A DNA stretch of 64,000 nucleotides, taken from assembly GCA_937920475.1 (NCBI GenBank), contig CALEUX010000052.1:21316-85315 (forward strand). The letters are read 5' to 3'. Positions 1-9,339 of the stretch are shown here, piece by piece. The notes beneath the pieces were generated by a model. It did no database searches, was not told the DNA's origin, and worked only from the letters and a program-made list of their open reading frames with translations. Position numbers and translations under genes: made by a program. The stretch's first letter is position 1, and each line of letters opens with the position of its first letter. The stretch comes from an uncultured Marinilabiliaceae bacterium. Lineage in GTDB: Bacteria; Bacteroidota; Bacteroidia; Bacteroidales; Marinilabiliaceae.

Positions 1-332
1 ACATCGGTCCAACCTTCTTTGATTTTATCAATGTATTCATCAAGACCCACAAAATCGGCGCCGGCGCTTTTAGCTTCTGCTTCCTTGTCAGGAGTACAAA
101 GTACCAATACTCTGGTTTGTTTTCCTGTACCATTTGGAAGACTTACAACACCACGTACCATTTGATTCGCTTTACGGGGATCAACACCCAAACGGATGTC
201 AATATCCACAGAAGCATCAAACTTAGTGGTAGTAATCTCTTTCACTAAAACTGTGGCCTCATCAATGGCGTACATCTTAGTGGAATCGATTTTCGCTAAA
301 GCTAACTTCCTATTTTTTGTTAGTTTTGTCAT
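1..332 (-). CDS. rplA: Ribosomal protein L1, N-terminal part (runs off the window)
   Basis: This is the 5' part of the gene for 50S ribosomal protein L1, which binds 23S rRNA at the L1 stalk and represses its own operon. About 110 residues are visible, beginning [16 protein letters not shown] and continuing through [20 protein letters not shown], a typical L1 core. The start is the ATG at 332. The C-terminal half lies beyond position 1. It follows rplK by 16 bases in the conserved secE-nusG-rplK-rplA order, so it belongs to that operon. Confidence 0.95.
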   Translation of the reverse strand, partial: MTKLTKNRKLALAKIDSTKMYAIDEATVLVKEITTTKFDASVDIDIRLGVDPRKANQMVRGVVSLPNGTGKQTRVLVLCTPDKEAEAKSAGADFVGLDEYIDKIKEGWTD

Positions 333-348
333 TTTTAAAAACAGGTTT

Positions 349-792
349 TTAATTGTTACCCGGGAATTCACCGTCAACGGTAATTCCCATACTTCTGGCG
401 GTTCCGGCAACCATGCTCATCGCAGAATCCAAGGTAAAACAATTCATATCAGCCATTTTATCCTCAGCAATCGTTTTCACCTGATCCCAGGTTACTGAAC
501 CAATTTTTTTCCGGTTTGGTTCTGCCGAACCAGATTTAATTTTGGTTACTTCCATTAATTGGATTGCTGCCGGAGGTGTTTTAATTACAAATTCAAACGA
601 TTTGTCTTTATACACCGTAATCACTACAGGAAGTACCTTCCCGGCTTTTTCCTGAGTTCTGGCGTTGAATTGCTTACAGAATTCCATAATGTTAACTCCT
701 TTTGAACCTAAAGCAGGCCCAACCGGAGGTGATGGATTTGCGGCACCACCTTTAATCTGAAGTTTGATAAAGGTTTCTACTTCTTTAGCCAT
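349..792 (-). CDS. rplK: 50S ribosomal protein L11
   Basis: L11 forms the GTPase-associated centre of the large subunit with 23S rRNA. The 147-residue product has the usual length. It shows the N-terminal [21 protein letters not shown] segment with the proline-rich linker, and the C-terminal rRNA-binding half ending in SMGITVDG. It lies between nusG and rplA in the standard bacterial order and is presumably cotranscribed with them. Confidence 0.98.
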   Translation of the reverse strand: MAKEVETFIKLQIKGGAANPSPPVGPALGSKGVNIMEFCKQFNARTQEKAGKVLPVVITVYKDKSFEFVIKTPPAAIQLMEVTKIKSGSAEPNRKKIGSVTWDQVKTIAEDKMADMNCFTLDSAMSMVAGTARSMGITVDGEFPGNN

Positions 793-905
793 TGTAGCAA
801 ATTCGTGTTGGTTATTAAAATCAGGTTAATGTAAAAGTTTGCCTTCATTTGTAGAGAAAAAACCGATTGGTTTAATCCTGGAAGCCCCGCTACTAAATGA
901 TGCGT

Positions 906-1451
906 TTACTCTTTCTCGACCTGTAAAAAACTTAATTCGAGTGGAGTTTTACGGCCAAAAATCTTGACCATAACTTTTAGTTTCCGCTTTTCTTCGTTCA
1001 CTTCTTCTATAACACCATTGAAACCATTAAATGGTCCGTCGGTAACTTTGATGGTTTCACCAACAAAAAACGGTACATTAATTTCTTCAGCAGTTTCAGA
1101 CAACTCATCAACTTTTCCTAGAATCCTGTTCACTTCTGAAAGGCGCAGGGGGGTAGGAACATCATTCCTGTCGCTAAGGAAGCCAATAACATTGGGAATA
1201 TTCCTTAGGATGTGAGGAACCTCTCCTACCAAAGCAGCTTCAATAATTACATAACCCGGGAAATAATTGCGCTCTTTGCTTATTTTCTTTCCATTACGTA
1301 TTTGATACACCTTTTCGGTAGGTATCAATACCTGTGTTACGTAATCCTGCAATTTAAGACTGCTGATTTCGCTTTCAATGTACTCCTTGACTTTCTTCTC
1401 TTTTCCTCCAATAGCCCGAAGTACATACCATTTTTTATCTGTTTCGCTCAT
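906..1451 (-). CDS. nusG: Transcription termination/antitermination protein NusG
   Basis: NusG binds RNA polymerase and links it to Rho or to the ribosome. The 181 residues open with the NGN domain (KKWYVLRAIGGKEKKVKEYIE, residues about 6-26, and the FPGYVIIEA strand) and end with a KOW domain (FVGETIKVTDGPFNGFNGVIEEV, about residues 128-150). It sits 21 bases downstream of secE and 113 bases upstream of rplK, the conserved arrangement. Confidence 0.97.
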   Translation of the reverse strand: MSETDKKWYVLRAIGGKEKKVKEYIESEISSLKLQDYVTQVLIPTEKVYQIRNGKKISKERNYFPGYVIIEAALVGEVPHILRNIPNVIGFLSDRNDVPTPLRLSEVNRILGKVDELSETAEEINVPFFVGETIKVTDGPFNGFNGVIEEVNEEKRKLKVMVKIFGRKTPLELSFLQVEKE

Positions 1452-1472
1452 CCTGATATAATTCTCCTGGGT

Positions 1473-1667
1473 TTAATACAATCTTTTGTAGAATTCCTCC
1501 AGTAGTTTATCAAAAGAGATATCCATTGCGAATATAACTAAAGCAATAATTAATGACGCAATCATCACTACTACTGCGCTATTCTGCAATTCAGACCAGG
1601 TTGGCCAGGATGTTTTGTTAACCAACTCATTGTGAACTTCCTGAAAATAAGCTTTTATCTTCTTCAT
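1473..1667 (-). CDS. secE: Preprotein translocase subunit SecE
   Basis: SecE is the small membrane subunit of the SecYEG channel. The gene encodes 64 residues: an amphipathic N-terminal helix (KKIKAYFQEVHNELVNKTSWPTW) and one transmembrane helix (about residues 31-49, rich in Val, Ile, Ala). The ATG at 1667 was chosen because the longer open frame reads back through the tRNA-Trp gene. It lies 37 bases after that tRNA, between tuf and nusG as in most bacteria. Confidence 0.95.
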   Translation of the reverse strand: MKKIKAYFQEVHNELVNKTSWPTWSELQNSAVVVMIASLIIALVIFAMDISFDKLLEEFYKRLY

Positions 1668-1704
1668 GTTATCTTCGGTTAAACCGGTTAAAATTCCGGA
1701 ATTG

Positions 1705-1777
1705 CACGGGAGGAGAGACTCGAACTCCCGACACCTGGTTTTGGAGACCAGTGCTCTACCAACTGAGCTACACCCGT
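1705..1777 (-). tRNA. tRNA-Trp (anticodon CCA)
   Basis: The reverse strand folds into a 73-nt cloverleaf: D arm GCTC/GAGC, anticodon stem CTGGT/ACCAG around loop CTCCAAA (anticodon CCA), T arm GGGAG/CTCTC with TTCGAGT loop, discriminator G. The acceptor stem ACGGGTG/CTCCCGT has one T-T opposition at its sixth pair. No CCA is encoded. The gene is embedded between tuf and secE, the usual place of tRNA-Trp. Confidence 0.96.
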
Positions 1778-1824
1778 GTAAAAGGTTGGAAACAACTTGC
1801 GCCATTCCCAACCTTGTGATTTAA

Positions 1825-3012
1825 TTACTCGATAATTTCAGTAATCTGACCGGCACCAACAGTACGTCCACCTTCGCGGATAGCGAAACGAAGACCAAGG
1901 TTAAGTGCAACAGGATAAATCAGGTTAACTACTACACTTACGTTGTCACCTGGCATTACCATTTCAGTACCTTCTGGTAAGCTGATTTCTCCGGTAATAT
2001 CAAGGGTACGCAGGTAGAACTGAGGACGATACTTATTGTGGAATGGGGTATGACGACCACCTTCTTCTTTTTTCAGTACATAAACCTCAGCTTTGAATTT
2101 GGTGTGCGGTTTGATAGAACCTGGTTTGGCAAGTACCATACCACGCTTAATCTCTTTCTTGTCAACACCACGCATTAACAAACCAACGTTGTCGCCAGCC
2201 TGACCTTCATCAAGAATTTTGCGGAACATTTCAACACCTGTACAAACGGTTTTCTTCCCGTCGGCACCAAGACCAATGATTTGCATTTCTTCACCAGTTC
2301 TGATGATACCAGTTTCGATACGACCAGTAGCAACAGTACCACGACCAGTGATTGAGAATACGTCCTCAACAGGCATTAGGAAAGGCTTTTCAACATCACG
2401 GGGAGGAATTGGAATCCAGGTATCAACTGCATTCATCAGTTCCATAATTTTATCTTCCCACTGAGCTTCTCCGTTCATAGCGCCAAGAGCAGAACCCTGA
2501 ATAACAGGAGTATTGTCGCCATCAAATTGATAGAAGCTTAACAGGTCGCGAAGTTCCATTTCTACAAGCTCTAACAATTCAGGGTCATCAACCATATCAA
2601 CCTTGTTCATAAAAACAACGATTTTAGGAACGTTTACCTGGCGAGCAAGTAGAATGTGCTCACGTGTTTGAGGCATAGGACCATCAGTAGCAGCACAAAC
2701 AAGGATAGCTCCGTCCATCTGGGCAGCACCAGTTACCATGTTTTTAACGTAGTCGGCGTGACCGGGACAGTCAACGTGAGCATAGTGACGGTTTTCTGTC
2801 GAATACTCAACGTGAGCGGTGTTAATGGTAATACCACGCTCTTTTTCTTCAGGAGCGTTGTCAATAGAATCGAAACTCTTAATTTCGGATAACCCTTTTT
2901 TTGCCAATACCATGGTGATAGCGGCAGTAAGGGTAGTTTTACCGTGGTCAACGTGACCAATGGTACCGATATTAACGTGAGGCTTCGTCCTTTGAAATGT
3001 TTCTTTAGCCAT
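1825..3012 (-). CDS. tuf: Elongation factor Tu
   Basis: EF-Tu delivers aminoacyl-tRNA to the ribosome at the cost of GTP. The 395-residue product has the full family length. It has GTPase motifs G1 GHVDHGKT (about 19-26), G3 DCPGHADY and G4 NKVD, the switch [13 protein letters not shown] segment, and domains 2 and 3 to the C-terminal [11 protein letters not shown]. It lies between tRNA-Thr and tRNA-Trp, an arrangement common in Bacteroidota, and is probably transcribed together with the tRNAs. Confidence 0.99.
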   Translation of the reverse strand: MAKETFQRTKPHVNIGTIGHVDHGKTTLTAAITMVLAKKGLSEIKSFDSIDNAPEEKERGITINTAHVEYSTENRHYAHVDCPGHADYVKNMVTGAAQMDGAILVCAATDGPMPQTREHILLARQVNVPKIVVFMNKVDMVDDPELLELVEMELRDLLSFYQFDGDNTPVIQGSALGAMNGEAQWEDKIMELMNAVDTWIPIPPRDVEKPFLMPVEDVFSITGRGTVATGRIETGIIRTGEEMQIIGLGADGKKTVCTGVEMFRKILDEGQAGDNVGLLMRGVDKKEIKRGMVLAKPGSIKPHTKFKAEVYVLKKEEGGRHTPFHNKYRPQFYLRTLDITGEISLPEGTEMVMPGDNVSVVVNLIYPVALNLGLRFAIREGGRTVGAGQITEIIE

Positions 3013-3075
3013 AACTCGAAATTATTTAGACAATTTGAACAATATTGAAACCACTTTTCAACTTTAACATACAAG

Positions 3076-3147
<72 letters not shown>

Positions 3148-3158
3148 TTAAAACTTTG

Positions 3159-3231
3159 AGCGGGAGACGGGACTCAAACCCGCGACCCTCAGCTTGGAAG
3201 GCTGATGCTCTATCAACTGAGCTACTCCCGC
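3159..3231 (-). tRNA. tRNA-Gly (anticodon TCC)
   Basis: A 73-nt cloverleaf reads on the reverse strand: acceptor GCGGGAG/CTCCCGC, D arm GCTC/GAGC, anticodon stem TCAGC/GCTGA around CTTCCAA (anticodon TCC), T arm GCGGG/CCCGT with loop TTTGAGT. It is the first gene of the tRNA-Gly, tRNA-Thr, tuf block. Confidence 0.97.
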
Positions 3232-3246
3232 ATTTTTTCAGGCCCA

Positions 3247-3254
3247 CAAAGTTA
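3247..3254 (-). promoter_or_regulatory. Probable -7 element for the tRNA-Gly/tRNA-Thr/tuf transcript
   Basis: The reverse strand carries TAACTTTG, an exact match to the Bacteroidota -7 consensus TAnnTTTG, 16 bases before tRNA-Gly. A T-rich run containing TTTG lies upstream, but its spacing is shorter than the usual 19-20 bases, so the -33 element is uncertain. Confidence 0.5.
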
Positions 3255-3649
3255 GTGATTTTTAAAGCACAAAAAAACTCTTAAATCAGAATAAATGTTC
3301 TAATTTTTGAGACTTTATTAAAAATACGAACCTGACTCCTATATCTACCTGAACTACAGCGCTTTTGTTTAACCAGCTTATAAAAAGGACGTTACCGACA
3401 TTTCATTTAAATAGGCTGATCACTTGTGATAACCAGCCTATTAAATATTTATGAGGTTATATATCTTTCTTAAAATGGTGTGCAAATGTATAATATTTTT
3501 CAATTAACACAAAATAAAGAAATCTTTTTTGGTTTTATTAAGTTTTACTGCATCGGGTTGAATAAAAAAAAGAGGCTGTCTCATAAGTTTTTTTAAGGCT
3601 CTGAAAATTGAGTATTTGAAAAACTACTCGGGTAGGAGTACAAATAAAA

Positions 3650-3680
3650 AGAGGGTGTCTCGGACTTTTGAGACACCCTC
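3650..3680. terminator. Strong hairpin downstream of hpf
   Basis: GAGGGTGTCTC and GAGACACCCTC form a perfect 11-bp stem around a short loop, 35 bases after the hpf stop. It is the likely terminator of the xerC-hpf transcript. Confidence 0.7.
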
Positions 3681-3715
3681 ACAAACCAACCCATAAGTAG
3701 GGCAACATAATAGTA

Positions 3716-4015
3716 TTATTTAGCTTTTATTTTTTCTTTCCGTTTGGTTAATTGTTTCTTTAATGCATCACAGGCCAAATCAACAGCTTCTTCAAAGGTC
3801 TTGCTTTGTTTTTTTGCAAAGAGGTTGTTGCCAGGGATATCCAGAGATATCTCCACCAGCTTGTTCTCTGTACTTTCAGACTTGTCAAGTCTCAGAATGA
3901 CTTCTGCTGATAGAATTCCATCATAAAATACTTCCAGTTTATTAACCTTCTGATTGATGAAATTTTCCAATTTCTCAGCTGCATCAAAATGCACAGATTG
4001 AATCGTAATGTTCAT
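3716..4015 (-). CDS. hpf: Ribosome hibernation-promoting factor, short form
   Basis: This 99-residue protein belongs to the HPF/YfiA family, which binds the 30S decoding centre and idles ribosomes in stationary phase. It shows the beta-alpha-beta-beta-beta-alpha pattern: MNITIQSVHFDAAEKLENFINQKVNKLE, two strands with IPGNNLFAKK, and the basic C-terminal helix ALKKQLTKRKEKIKAK. It lacks the C-terminal dimerisation domain of long HPF. It follows xerC by 18 bases, so the two are probably cotranscribed. Confidence 0.93.
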   Translation of the reverse strand: MNITIQSVHFDAAEKLENFINQKVNKLEVFYDGILSAEVILRLDKSESTENKLVEISLDIPGNNLFAKKQSKTFEEAVDLACDALKKQLTKRKEKIKAK

Positions 4016-4033
4016 GATCTATCCTCCATTGTT

Positions 4034-4924
4034 TTAAGCTCTCGGATGAGCTTGTTTATAAATAGCATTTAATGTTTCAAAAGTATTGTGTGTGTAAATC
4101 TGGGTTGCGTTTAAATTGCAATGCCCCAGCAGTTCCTTAATGGCATTAAGATCGGCACCTCTGTTAAGCAATACAGTTGCAAAAGTATGTCGCAAAACAT
4201 GTGGACTTTTCTTTTGTATAGTAGTTACCAATTTTAAAGATGAATGAACTACCCTGTATATCAGTTTATGGTAAATTTTATCTCCTTTGTTGGTTAAAAG
4301 CAGCCAGGGTGAAAACCCCTTGCCAAATGTTTGCTCTTTTATTATATTATACGTATTCAATAATAAAACAGATTCATTTGTTAGCGGAATTAATCGCTCT
4401 TTATTTCGTTTACCCAAAACTTTTACAAGTTTTCTGGCTAAATCAATATCATAGGTTCGCAACTCAACCATTTCGGACAAACGCATACCTGTACCATAAA
4501 ACAATTCAAGCATCAACTTGTTTCGGATGCCTTCGTAATCGTTGCCAAAATCAATGTGGTCGAGTAATACTTCCATCTCTTTTTCTTTAAGAAAGAATGG
4601 AAGCTTTTTGGGAATTTTAGGCAGGATTACCAACTGGGCAGGATTGCCGTCGACTATTCCCTGTCGGTGCAGATGTTTAAAAAGAGTTTTGATGGAAGAA
4701 ATTTTCCGGTGTATGGATCGGGGGCTTATACCCTCTTTGTGCATTTGAACAATCCAACCGCGGATATTTTTTGAATTTACTTCTGAGATGGAATTAACAC
4801 CGGCAGACTCAATAAAAGCAAAAAACTGCTTCAAGTCTCCTTCATATGCAGTTATTGTATGAGGAGAACAACGCTTCTCGTACTTTAAATATTCAAAAAA
4901 TCCCTCAGTGTGAAACATGTACAA
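4034..4924 (-). CDS. xerC: Tyrosine recombinase XerC/XerD family
   Basis: This 296-residue site-specific recombinase has the length of XerC/XerD, which resolve chromosome dimers at dif. It has an N-terminal SAM-like core-binding domain (about 1-95) and a catalytic domain with all expected residues: Arg in GTGMRLSE, Lys in VLGKRNKERLIPL, HVLRH, LGHCNL, and the nucleophile Tyr in QIYTH. Its setting beside hpf, tuf and rpsU is chromosomal housekeeping, not a phage or integron. Whether it is XerC or XerD cannot be decided from the sequence alone. Confidence 0.9.
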   Translation of the reverse strand: MYMFHTEGFFEYLKYEKRCSPHTITAYEGDLKQFFAFIESAGVNSISEVNSKNIRGWIVQMHKEGISPRSIHRKISSIKTLFKHLHRQGIVDGNPAQLVILPKIPKKLPFFLKEKEMEVLLDHIDFGNDYEGIRNKLMLELFYGTGMRLSEMVELRTYDIDLARKLVKVLGKRNKERLIPLTNESVLLLNTYNIIKEQTFGKGFSPWLLLTNKGDKIYHKLIYRVVHSSLKLVTTIQKKSPHVLRHTFATVLLNRGADLNAIKELLGHCNLNATQIYTHNTFETLNAIYKQAHPRA

Positions 4925-5012
4925 AAATGTCTTATTTGTCCCCTCTTCTAAACGAATATACGAATAAAAGTGGAGAAAAATAAGACATTTTCAAAAAAAT
5001 ATAGTTATTTAA

Positions 5013-5204
5013 CTATTCTTCCTCTCGTTGAAGCTGTTGGATATAAATAGCCTTTTTCTTTTGCTCTCTTTGAACAACGGAAGGCTTTGTAAAAGCCTGA
5101 CGTGAACGCAACTCGCGCATTGCTCCGGTTTTTTCAAATTTTCTTTTGAACTTCTTTAGAGCTCTTTCAATGTTTTCGCCTTCTTTAATGGGTACAACGA
5201 TCAT
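5013..5204 (-). CDS. rpsU: 30S ribosomal protein S21
   Basis: S21 is a small basic protein of the 30S platform. The 63 residues begin MIVVPIKEGENIERALKKFKRKFEKTG, a clear family match, and end in an acidic-basic tail. A canonical promoter lies immediately upstream. It is followed 88 bases later by xerC. Confidence 0.96.
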   Translation of the reverse strand: MIVVPIKEGENIERALKKFKRKFEKTGAMRELRSRQAFTKPSVVQREQKKKAIYIQQLQREEE

Positions 5205-5233
5205 AATGGTTTTGTTTTAATTTTTTTGGCTTG

Positions 5234-5263
5234 CAAAGTTATAATTAATATTTGCTATTTCAA
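5234..5263 (-). promoter_or_regulatory. rpsU promoter, Bacteroidota type
   Basis: On the reverse strand TTG (5261-5263) is followed after 19 bases by TAACTTTG (5234-5241), an exact -33/-7 pair of the Bacteroidota primary sigma factor. Transcription would start about 25 bases before the rpsU ATG. Confidence 0.8.
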
Positions 5264-5372
5264 TGCTTTATGGAAAAATATCTATTCCATATTGGCAAAT
5301 TTTTCGGCTGCAAAGAAAATGAAGTTTAGTGATTATGACAAATTTTCTGATGTTTTTTTTATAAGGGCAAAA

Positions 5373-6449
5373 TTATTTCACAGCCAGATAGTGCTTTAAT
5401 TTTTCCCAAACCGGATCATTGAAAAGTGGTAATTCAAGAAGTTCGGTGGCACAATTAAACCGCCCTCTTTTCCTCCTCTCTTCTAATAATGCCTGCGCTT
5501 TATAAAAACCCATGTATGGATGGTCGCGAAGTTGGCGAATGGATGCCCGGTTAATATCCAGTTTTGATAGCTTTAACGAATCGACTTTAAGATAAGGCTT
5601 GATATTATCAACCAGTATCGAGGAAATTCCGTACACCTCCATTAACTGGTCGGGAGTAATAAAACCTCCAAGTTTATTACGGTAAGCAACGATACGTCGG
5701 CTTAAAACCGGCCCAATTCCTTTTAGAAGCGTCCATTCGGAGGTGTCGGCACTGTTAATTTCGAGTACAAACAAATTATCATTGTTAGTTTTGTTTTTTT
5801 TAGGAACAAGTAGTTTATTCAAGCTTATTACTGAATCAACGTTCCAATTTTTTATACGCGATGTATTGATTCGCTCTTTTATCCAGTAATTATCTGTGAA
5901 AAATTTCAATGTGTCAATCATTGCTTCTGTCCAACCGACAGAGATTAGCTCGTCTTTGCCTATCCTGTTTAAATCAAGTTTAATATTGGCATCAAAAGGA
6001 AGTTGATCTGAAAGTGCTACTGTGTTTTGGTTGACTTTTGGGAGATACATATATGGTTTTAGCTCCTGCAACAGGACGTTGTCCATACCATAAATCCTAC
6101 CCACATCGTCAATCTTATTAAATGAACCGCCCTTTTTCAGGTAATTTACCCAATTGCCTGCAGTTCGTGCATCGAGACCAATGTCTAACAGAAACTGGTA
6201 GGAAACTTTGTTGGGATTAAAATATGGAATATGATGCAAACCATCTGCATCATTAGAACTTATAATAAAATCCTGCGTTAAAAAAAGAGAGTCTTCCTTG
6301 CTTACAAAAACCTGTGGTGCAGAAACAAACAATGGAGTAATAAGCCTGTAAAGAACCAAAAGCAAGATTATACAGGCCATGAAAATAAGCCCTTTTTGTT
6401 CCTGACGAGAAAAAGAGAGGTAGTCTTTCCACATATTTTTTTCATCCAA
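5373..6449 (-). CDS. Membrane-anchored helix-hairpin-helix protein (ComEA-like)
   Basis: The 358-residue product has one N-terminal transmembrane helix (about residues 19-38, QKGLIFMACIILLLVLYRL) and then several helix-hairpin-helix repeats. Examples are LEINSADTSEWTLLKGIGPVLSRRIVAYRNKLGG and LDINRASIRQLRDHPYMGFYKAQALLEERRK. Such repeats bind DNA backbone non-specifically, and ComEA uses them in DNA uptake. Bacteroidota homologues are usually annotated only as HhH-containing proteins. It stands alone, so a competence role is inference. Confidence 0.75.
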   Translation of the reverse strand: MDEKNMWKDYLSFSRQEQKGLIFMACIILLLVLYRLITPLFVSAPQVFVSKEDSLFLTQDFIISSNDADGLHHIPYFNPNKVSYQFLLDIGLDARTAGNWVNYLKKGGSFNKIDDVGRIYGMDNVLLQELKPYMYLPKVNQNTVALSDQLPFDANIKLDLNRIGKDELISVGWTEAMIDTLKFFTDNYWIKERINTSRIKNWNVDSVISLNKLLVPKKNKTNNDNLFVLEINSADTSEWTLLKGIGPVLSRRIVAYRNKLGGFITPDQLMEVYGISSILVDNIKPYLKVDSLKLSKLDINRASIRQLRDHPYMGFYKAQALLEERRKRGRFNCATELLELPLFNDPVWEKLKHYLAVK

Positions 6450-6509
6450 GATAAAAAAAGCATGAAACTATTTCAATAGAAAAACTAAGTAGCTGGGTTA
6501 GAATTATAA

Positions 6510-6550
6510 GTTAAAAATTTTTAGACTATAGACATAAGACTTAAGAAAAG
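6510..6550. repeat. Dispersed intergenic repeat, short copy 1
   Basis: AAAAATTTTTAGACTATAGACATAAGACTTAAGA corresponds to the left end of the copies at 15800 and 51230; the rest is absent. Confidence 0.45.
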
Positions 6551-6606
6551 TGGCTTATTAGCCATATTTTCAAAAAGTTATTCTGTACATCACTTTTACT
6601 TGTTAG

Positions 6607-7926
6607 CTAAAAACGCAGCAATTCAAGGCTATATAAAAACACAATGGCAATGGCAATAGGAGCCAGAAACTTAATGACAAATACAAATGGAAGGAAATAC
6701 CGGGCCACTTTTCCATCGGCTTCCAGTTCGTCGCGAACATTTTTTAGCCCGAGAAACCATCCTACAAAAATAACTATCAACAAGCCCCCCAGAGGTAGTA
6801 ACACATTGGATGATGTTTTCTCGAAAAAGGTAAATAGCCGATCATAGGTGGCGCATAAAACACCAAGTGCTGACATGATTCCGGCAGCCAGCCAGGTGGC
6901 AAAGGCCCGCTTCATTTTCAGTTCTTCGGAAAAGTAAGCCACAACCACTTCGAGTAAAGAGATGGAAGATGTGAGTGCTGCAATTATTAATAATATAAAA
7001 AACAAAATGGCAAAAAAATAGCCGCCTGGCATTTGATTGAAAATTCCGGGTAATGTAACGAAAACCAGTCCAGGCCCCGCGTTGGGTTGAATTCCAAACG
7101 CAAAAACAGCAGGAAAAATGGCCACACCAGCTAAAACAGCAATAAACGTATCGGCCAAAGAAACAGAAATAGCTGTTTGTCCAAGCGATTCACCCTTTTT
7201 AATATAGGAGCCGTAGGTTGCCATAACCCCCATTCCCAGACTTAGCGAGAAAAAAGCCTGACCTAATGCTTCAAGAATCACATTTGCATTTATTTTACTA
7301 AAATCGGGTGTGAATAGAAATTTTAGTCCGGCAGAAGCCCCATCCAAAGTAAGGGCTCTGACATTAAGCAAAATAATAATGACCAACAGCATGGGCATTA
7401 ATATCTTGGTATATTTTTCTATACCATCCTTTATGCCGGAACGCACAATCCAGGCACTTAAACCCATAAATGCCAACATAAGCAAAATAGATTTCCATAC
7501 ACTGCCCGAAATATCATTAAAAATAGCACTGATTTCATCGGGCGATTTACCGGCAAACTCATTTTTAAAAGCCAGAAAAGCATAATCCAACGTCCAGCCA
7601 GCCACAACAGCATAAAAAGAGAGAATCATAAAAGCAGCTCCTACCCCCATTATTCCAACCAAAGGCCAAATGCTTCCGGGAGACAACTTTCTAAATGCAC
7701 CAAAAATGTTCATCTGAGCTTTACGGCCAATCATTAATTCAGACAGCATAACCGGCATACCTATAGCCAGAATAAAGAACAAGTAAAGCAATAAAAACGC
7801 AGCTCCGCCATTTTCTCCCAATACATATGGAAATCTCCAAATGTTTCCTAAACCTATGGCCGACCCAGCTGCTGCAGCTATAACTCCGAATTTACTGGTA
7901 AAACTATCCCTGTTCTGGTTCATCAC
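6607..7926 (-). CDS. Sodium-dependent transporter, NSS/SNF family
   Basis: This is a 439-residue secondary transporter of the neurotransmitter:sodium symporter family, related to LeuT. It carries the TM1 signature FGVIAAAAGSAIGLGNIWRFP (about 13-33) with the unwound sodium-binding segment, followed by about ten further hydrophobic segments. The substrate is probably an amino acid but cannot be read from the sequence. It is divergent from fba and has no operon partner. Confidence 0.9.
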   Translation of the reverse strand: MMNQNRDSFTSKFGVIAAAAGSAIGLGNIWRFPYVLGENGGAAFLLLYLFFILAIGMPVMLSELMIGRKAQMNIFGAFRKLSPGSIWPLVGIMGVGAAFMILSFYAVVAGWTLDYAFLAFKNEFAGKSPDEISAIFNDISGSVWKSILLMLAFMGLSAWIVRSGIKDGIEKYTKILMPMLLVIIILLNVRALTLDGASAGLKFLFTPDFSKINANVILEALGQAFFSLSLGMGVMATYGSYIKKGESLGQTAISVSLADTFIAVLAGVAIFPAVFAFGIQPNAGPGLVFVTLPGIFNQMPGGYFFAILFFILLIIAALTSSISLLEVVVAYFSEELKMKRAFATWLAAGIMSALGVLCATYDRLFTFFEKTSSNVLLPLGGLLIVIFVGWFLGLKNVRDELEADGKVARYFLPFVFVIKFLAPIAIAIVFLYSLELLRF

Positions 7927-8084
7927 GTTAAAATATATGTTCGGTTGATTTGTTCGTTAAAATAAGATTAACGACTTCAGCATTTAGAGAAAACTTGTAA
8001 TAAGGCTTCAAATGTATAAAATTCTCATTAAAAGTTAAATCATACTATTAAATTTCAAATATACAAATACAGGGAGCTGAAAAA

Positions 8085-8115
8085 TTGTAAAAGTTAGCAG
8101 GTTTAATTACTTTTG
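8085..8115 (+). promoter_or_regulatory. fba promoter, Bacteroidota type
   Basis: TTG (8085-8087), 20 bases, then TACTTTTG (8108-8115) match the -33/-7 consensus. The element lies about 66 bases before the fba ATG. Confidence 0.75.
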
Positions 8116-8181
8116 AACCAGATTTCGAATAGATGAGAAGTCTTGATATTTAAACAATAAACAAACATAAAAACTAAAAAA

Positions 8182-9177
8182 ATGGCTGTTAGTTACAAAG
8201 AACTCGGCTTGGTAAACAGCAAAGAACTGTTTGCAAAGGCTGTTGCCGGCGGTTATGCCATTCCGGCTTACAATTTCAACAATCTGGAGCAGCTTCAGGC
8301 TATCCTTCAAGCTTGTGTTGAAACAAAGTCGCCCGTAATTCTTCAGGTATCTTCAGGTGCCCGTAAATATGCCAATGCCACCCTGCTGCGTAATATGGCA
8401 AAGGGTGCAGTTGAGTATGTAAAAGAGTTAGGTTATGAGATACCCATTGTTCTACACCTCGACCATGGCGATACTTTCGAAATTTGCAAAGAATGTATCG
8501 ACAATGGTTTTTCATCGGTAATGATTGATGGTTCGCACCATTCGTATGAGGAGAACATTGCGCTTACCAAAAAAGTAGTAGAATACGCTCATGCCCATGG
8601 TGTTACTGTGGAAGGTGAACTTGGTGTTCTTGCTGGTGTTGAGGATGATGTAGTTGCAGAACATTCGACTTATACTCGTCCTGAAGAAGTTGAAGATTTT
8701 GTGAAACGTACAGGTGTAGATTCTTTGGCCATATCAATAGGCACTTCGCACGGAGCTCACAAATTTACGCCTGCACAATGTACCCGCAATGCTGAAGGAA
8801 TTTTGGTTCCTCCTCCATTGAAATTTGAGATTCTGGAAGAAATTGAGAAACGTATTCCCGGATTCCCCATTGTATTACACGGAGCATCATCGGTACCACA
8901 AGAACATGTAGCCTCTATTAATAAATATGGTGGTGCCATGAAAGAAGCTGTTGGAATTCCTGAGGATCAATTGCGCAGAGCTGCAAAATCGGCTGTTTGC
9001 AAAATTAACATCGATTCAGACGGGCGTTTGGCTATGACTGCTGCCATTCGCAAAGTATTGGCCGAGAATCCGGGTGAATTTGACCCACGTAAATATCTTG
9101 GTCCTGCCCGTGATGTGCTTAAAGCGCTTTACAAGCATAAAAATGAAAACGTACTTGGTTCAGCCGGAAAAGCTTAA
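8182..9177 (+). CDS. fba: Fructose-bisphosphate aldolase, class II
   Basis: The enzyme cleaves fructose 1,6-bisphosphate to dihydroxyacetone phosphate and glyceraldehyde 3-phosphate in glycolysis, using zinc. The 331 residues show class II features: YAIPAYNFNN near the N-terminus, the metal-binding IVLHLDHGDTFE motif (about 90-101), VEGELGVLAG, and IVLHGASSVP. It is monocistronic, with a promoter in front and a terminator behind. Confidence 0.96.
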   Translation: MAVSYKELGLVNSKELFAKAVAGGYAIPAYNFNNLEQLQAILQACVETKSPVILQVSSGARKYANATLLRNMAKGAVEYVKELGYEIPIVLHLDHGDTFEICKECIDNGFSSVMIDGSHHSYEENIALTKKVVEYAHAHGVTVEGELGVLAGVEDDVVAEHSTYTRPEEVEDFVKRTGVDSLAISIGTSHGAHKFTPAQCTRNAEGILVPPPLKFEILEEIEKRIPGFPIVLHGASSVPQEHVASINKYGGAMKEAVGIPEDQLRRAAKSAVCKINIDSDGRLAMTAAIRKVLAENPGEFDPRKYLGPARDVLKALYKHKNENVLGSAGKA

Positions 9178-9196
9178 TCAAATTGTTTATTATAAT

Positions 9197-9227
9197 AAAA
9201 AAGGGTGCCCTCCAAGGCACCTTTTTT
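9197..9227 (+). terminator. Rho-independent terminator after fba
   Basis: A GGTGCC/GGCACC stem flanked by A and T runs follows the fba stop by 20 bases. Confidence 0.85.
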
Positions 9228-9339
9228 ATTTGATAAAACTTTCGCAGTGATCATAAAGGTTAGTTATAACAATAAAACACAATTATAATAAATCTGAGTT
9301 ATTATTGTCAAGCTGCATTAACTCTGGTTGGTGAGTGAA

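Larger units (their letters stand above)
3232..3715. other. Gene-free stretch between tRNA-Gly and hpf
   Basis: No coding sequence was found here. It holds the promoter of the tRNA block, an AT-rich region, and near the hpf end two related arms: GAGGCTGTCTCATAAG near 3571-3586 and the perfect hairpin at 3650-3680. The lone arm resembles half of that hairpin and may be a leftover of a small duplicated or mobile sequence. Confidence 0.5.

Noticed and set aside
4034..4924. Tyrosine recombinase as a sign of an integrative element.
   Set aside because: It has XerC/D size and sits in the conserved rpsU-xerC-hpf-tuf block; no att-like duplication of the nearby tRNA genes was seen.
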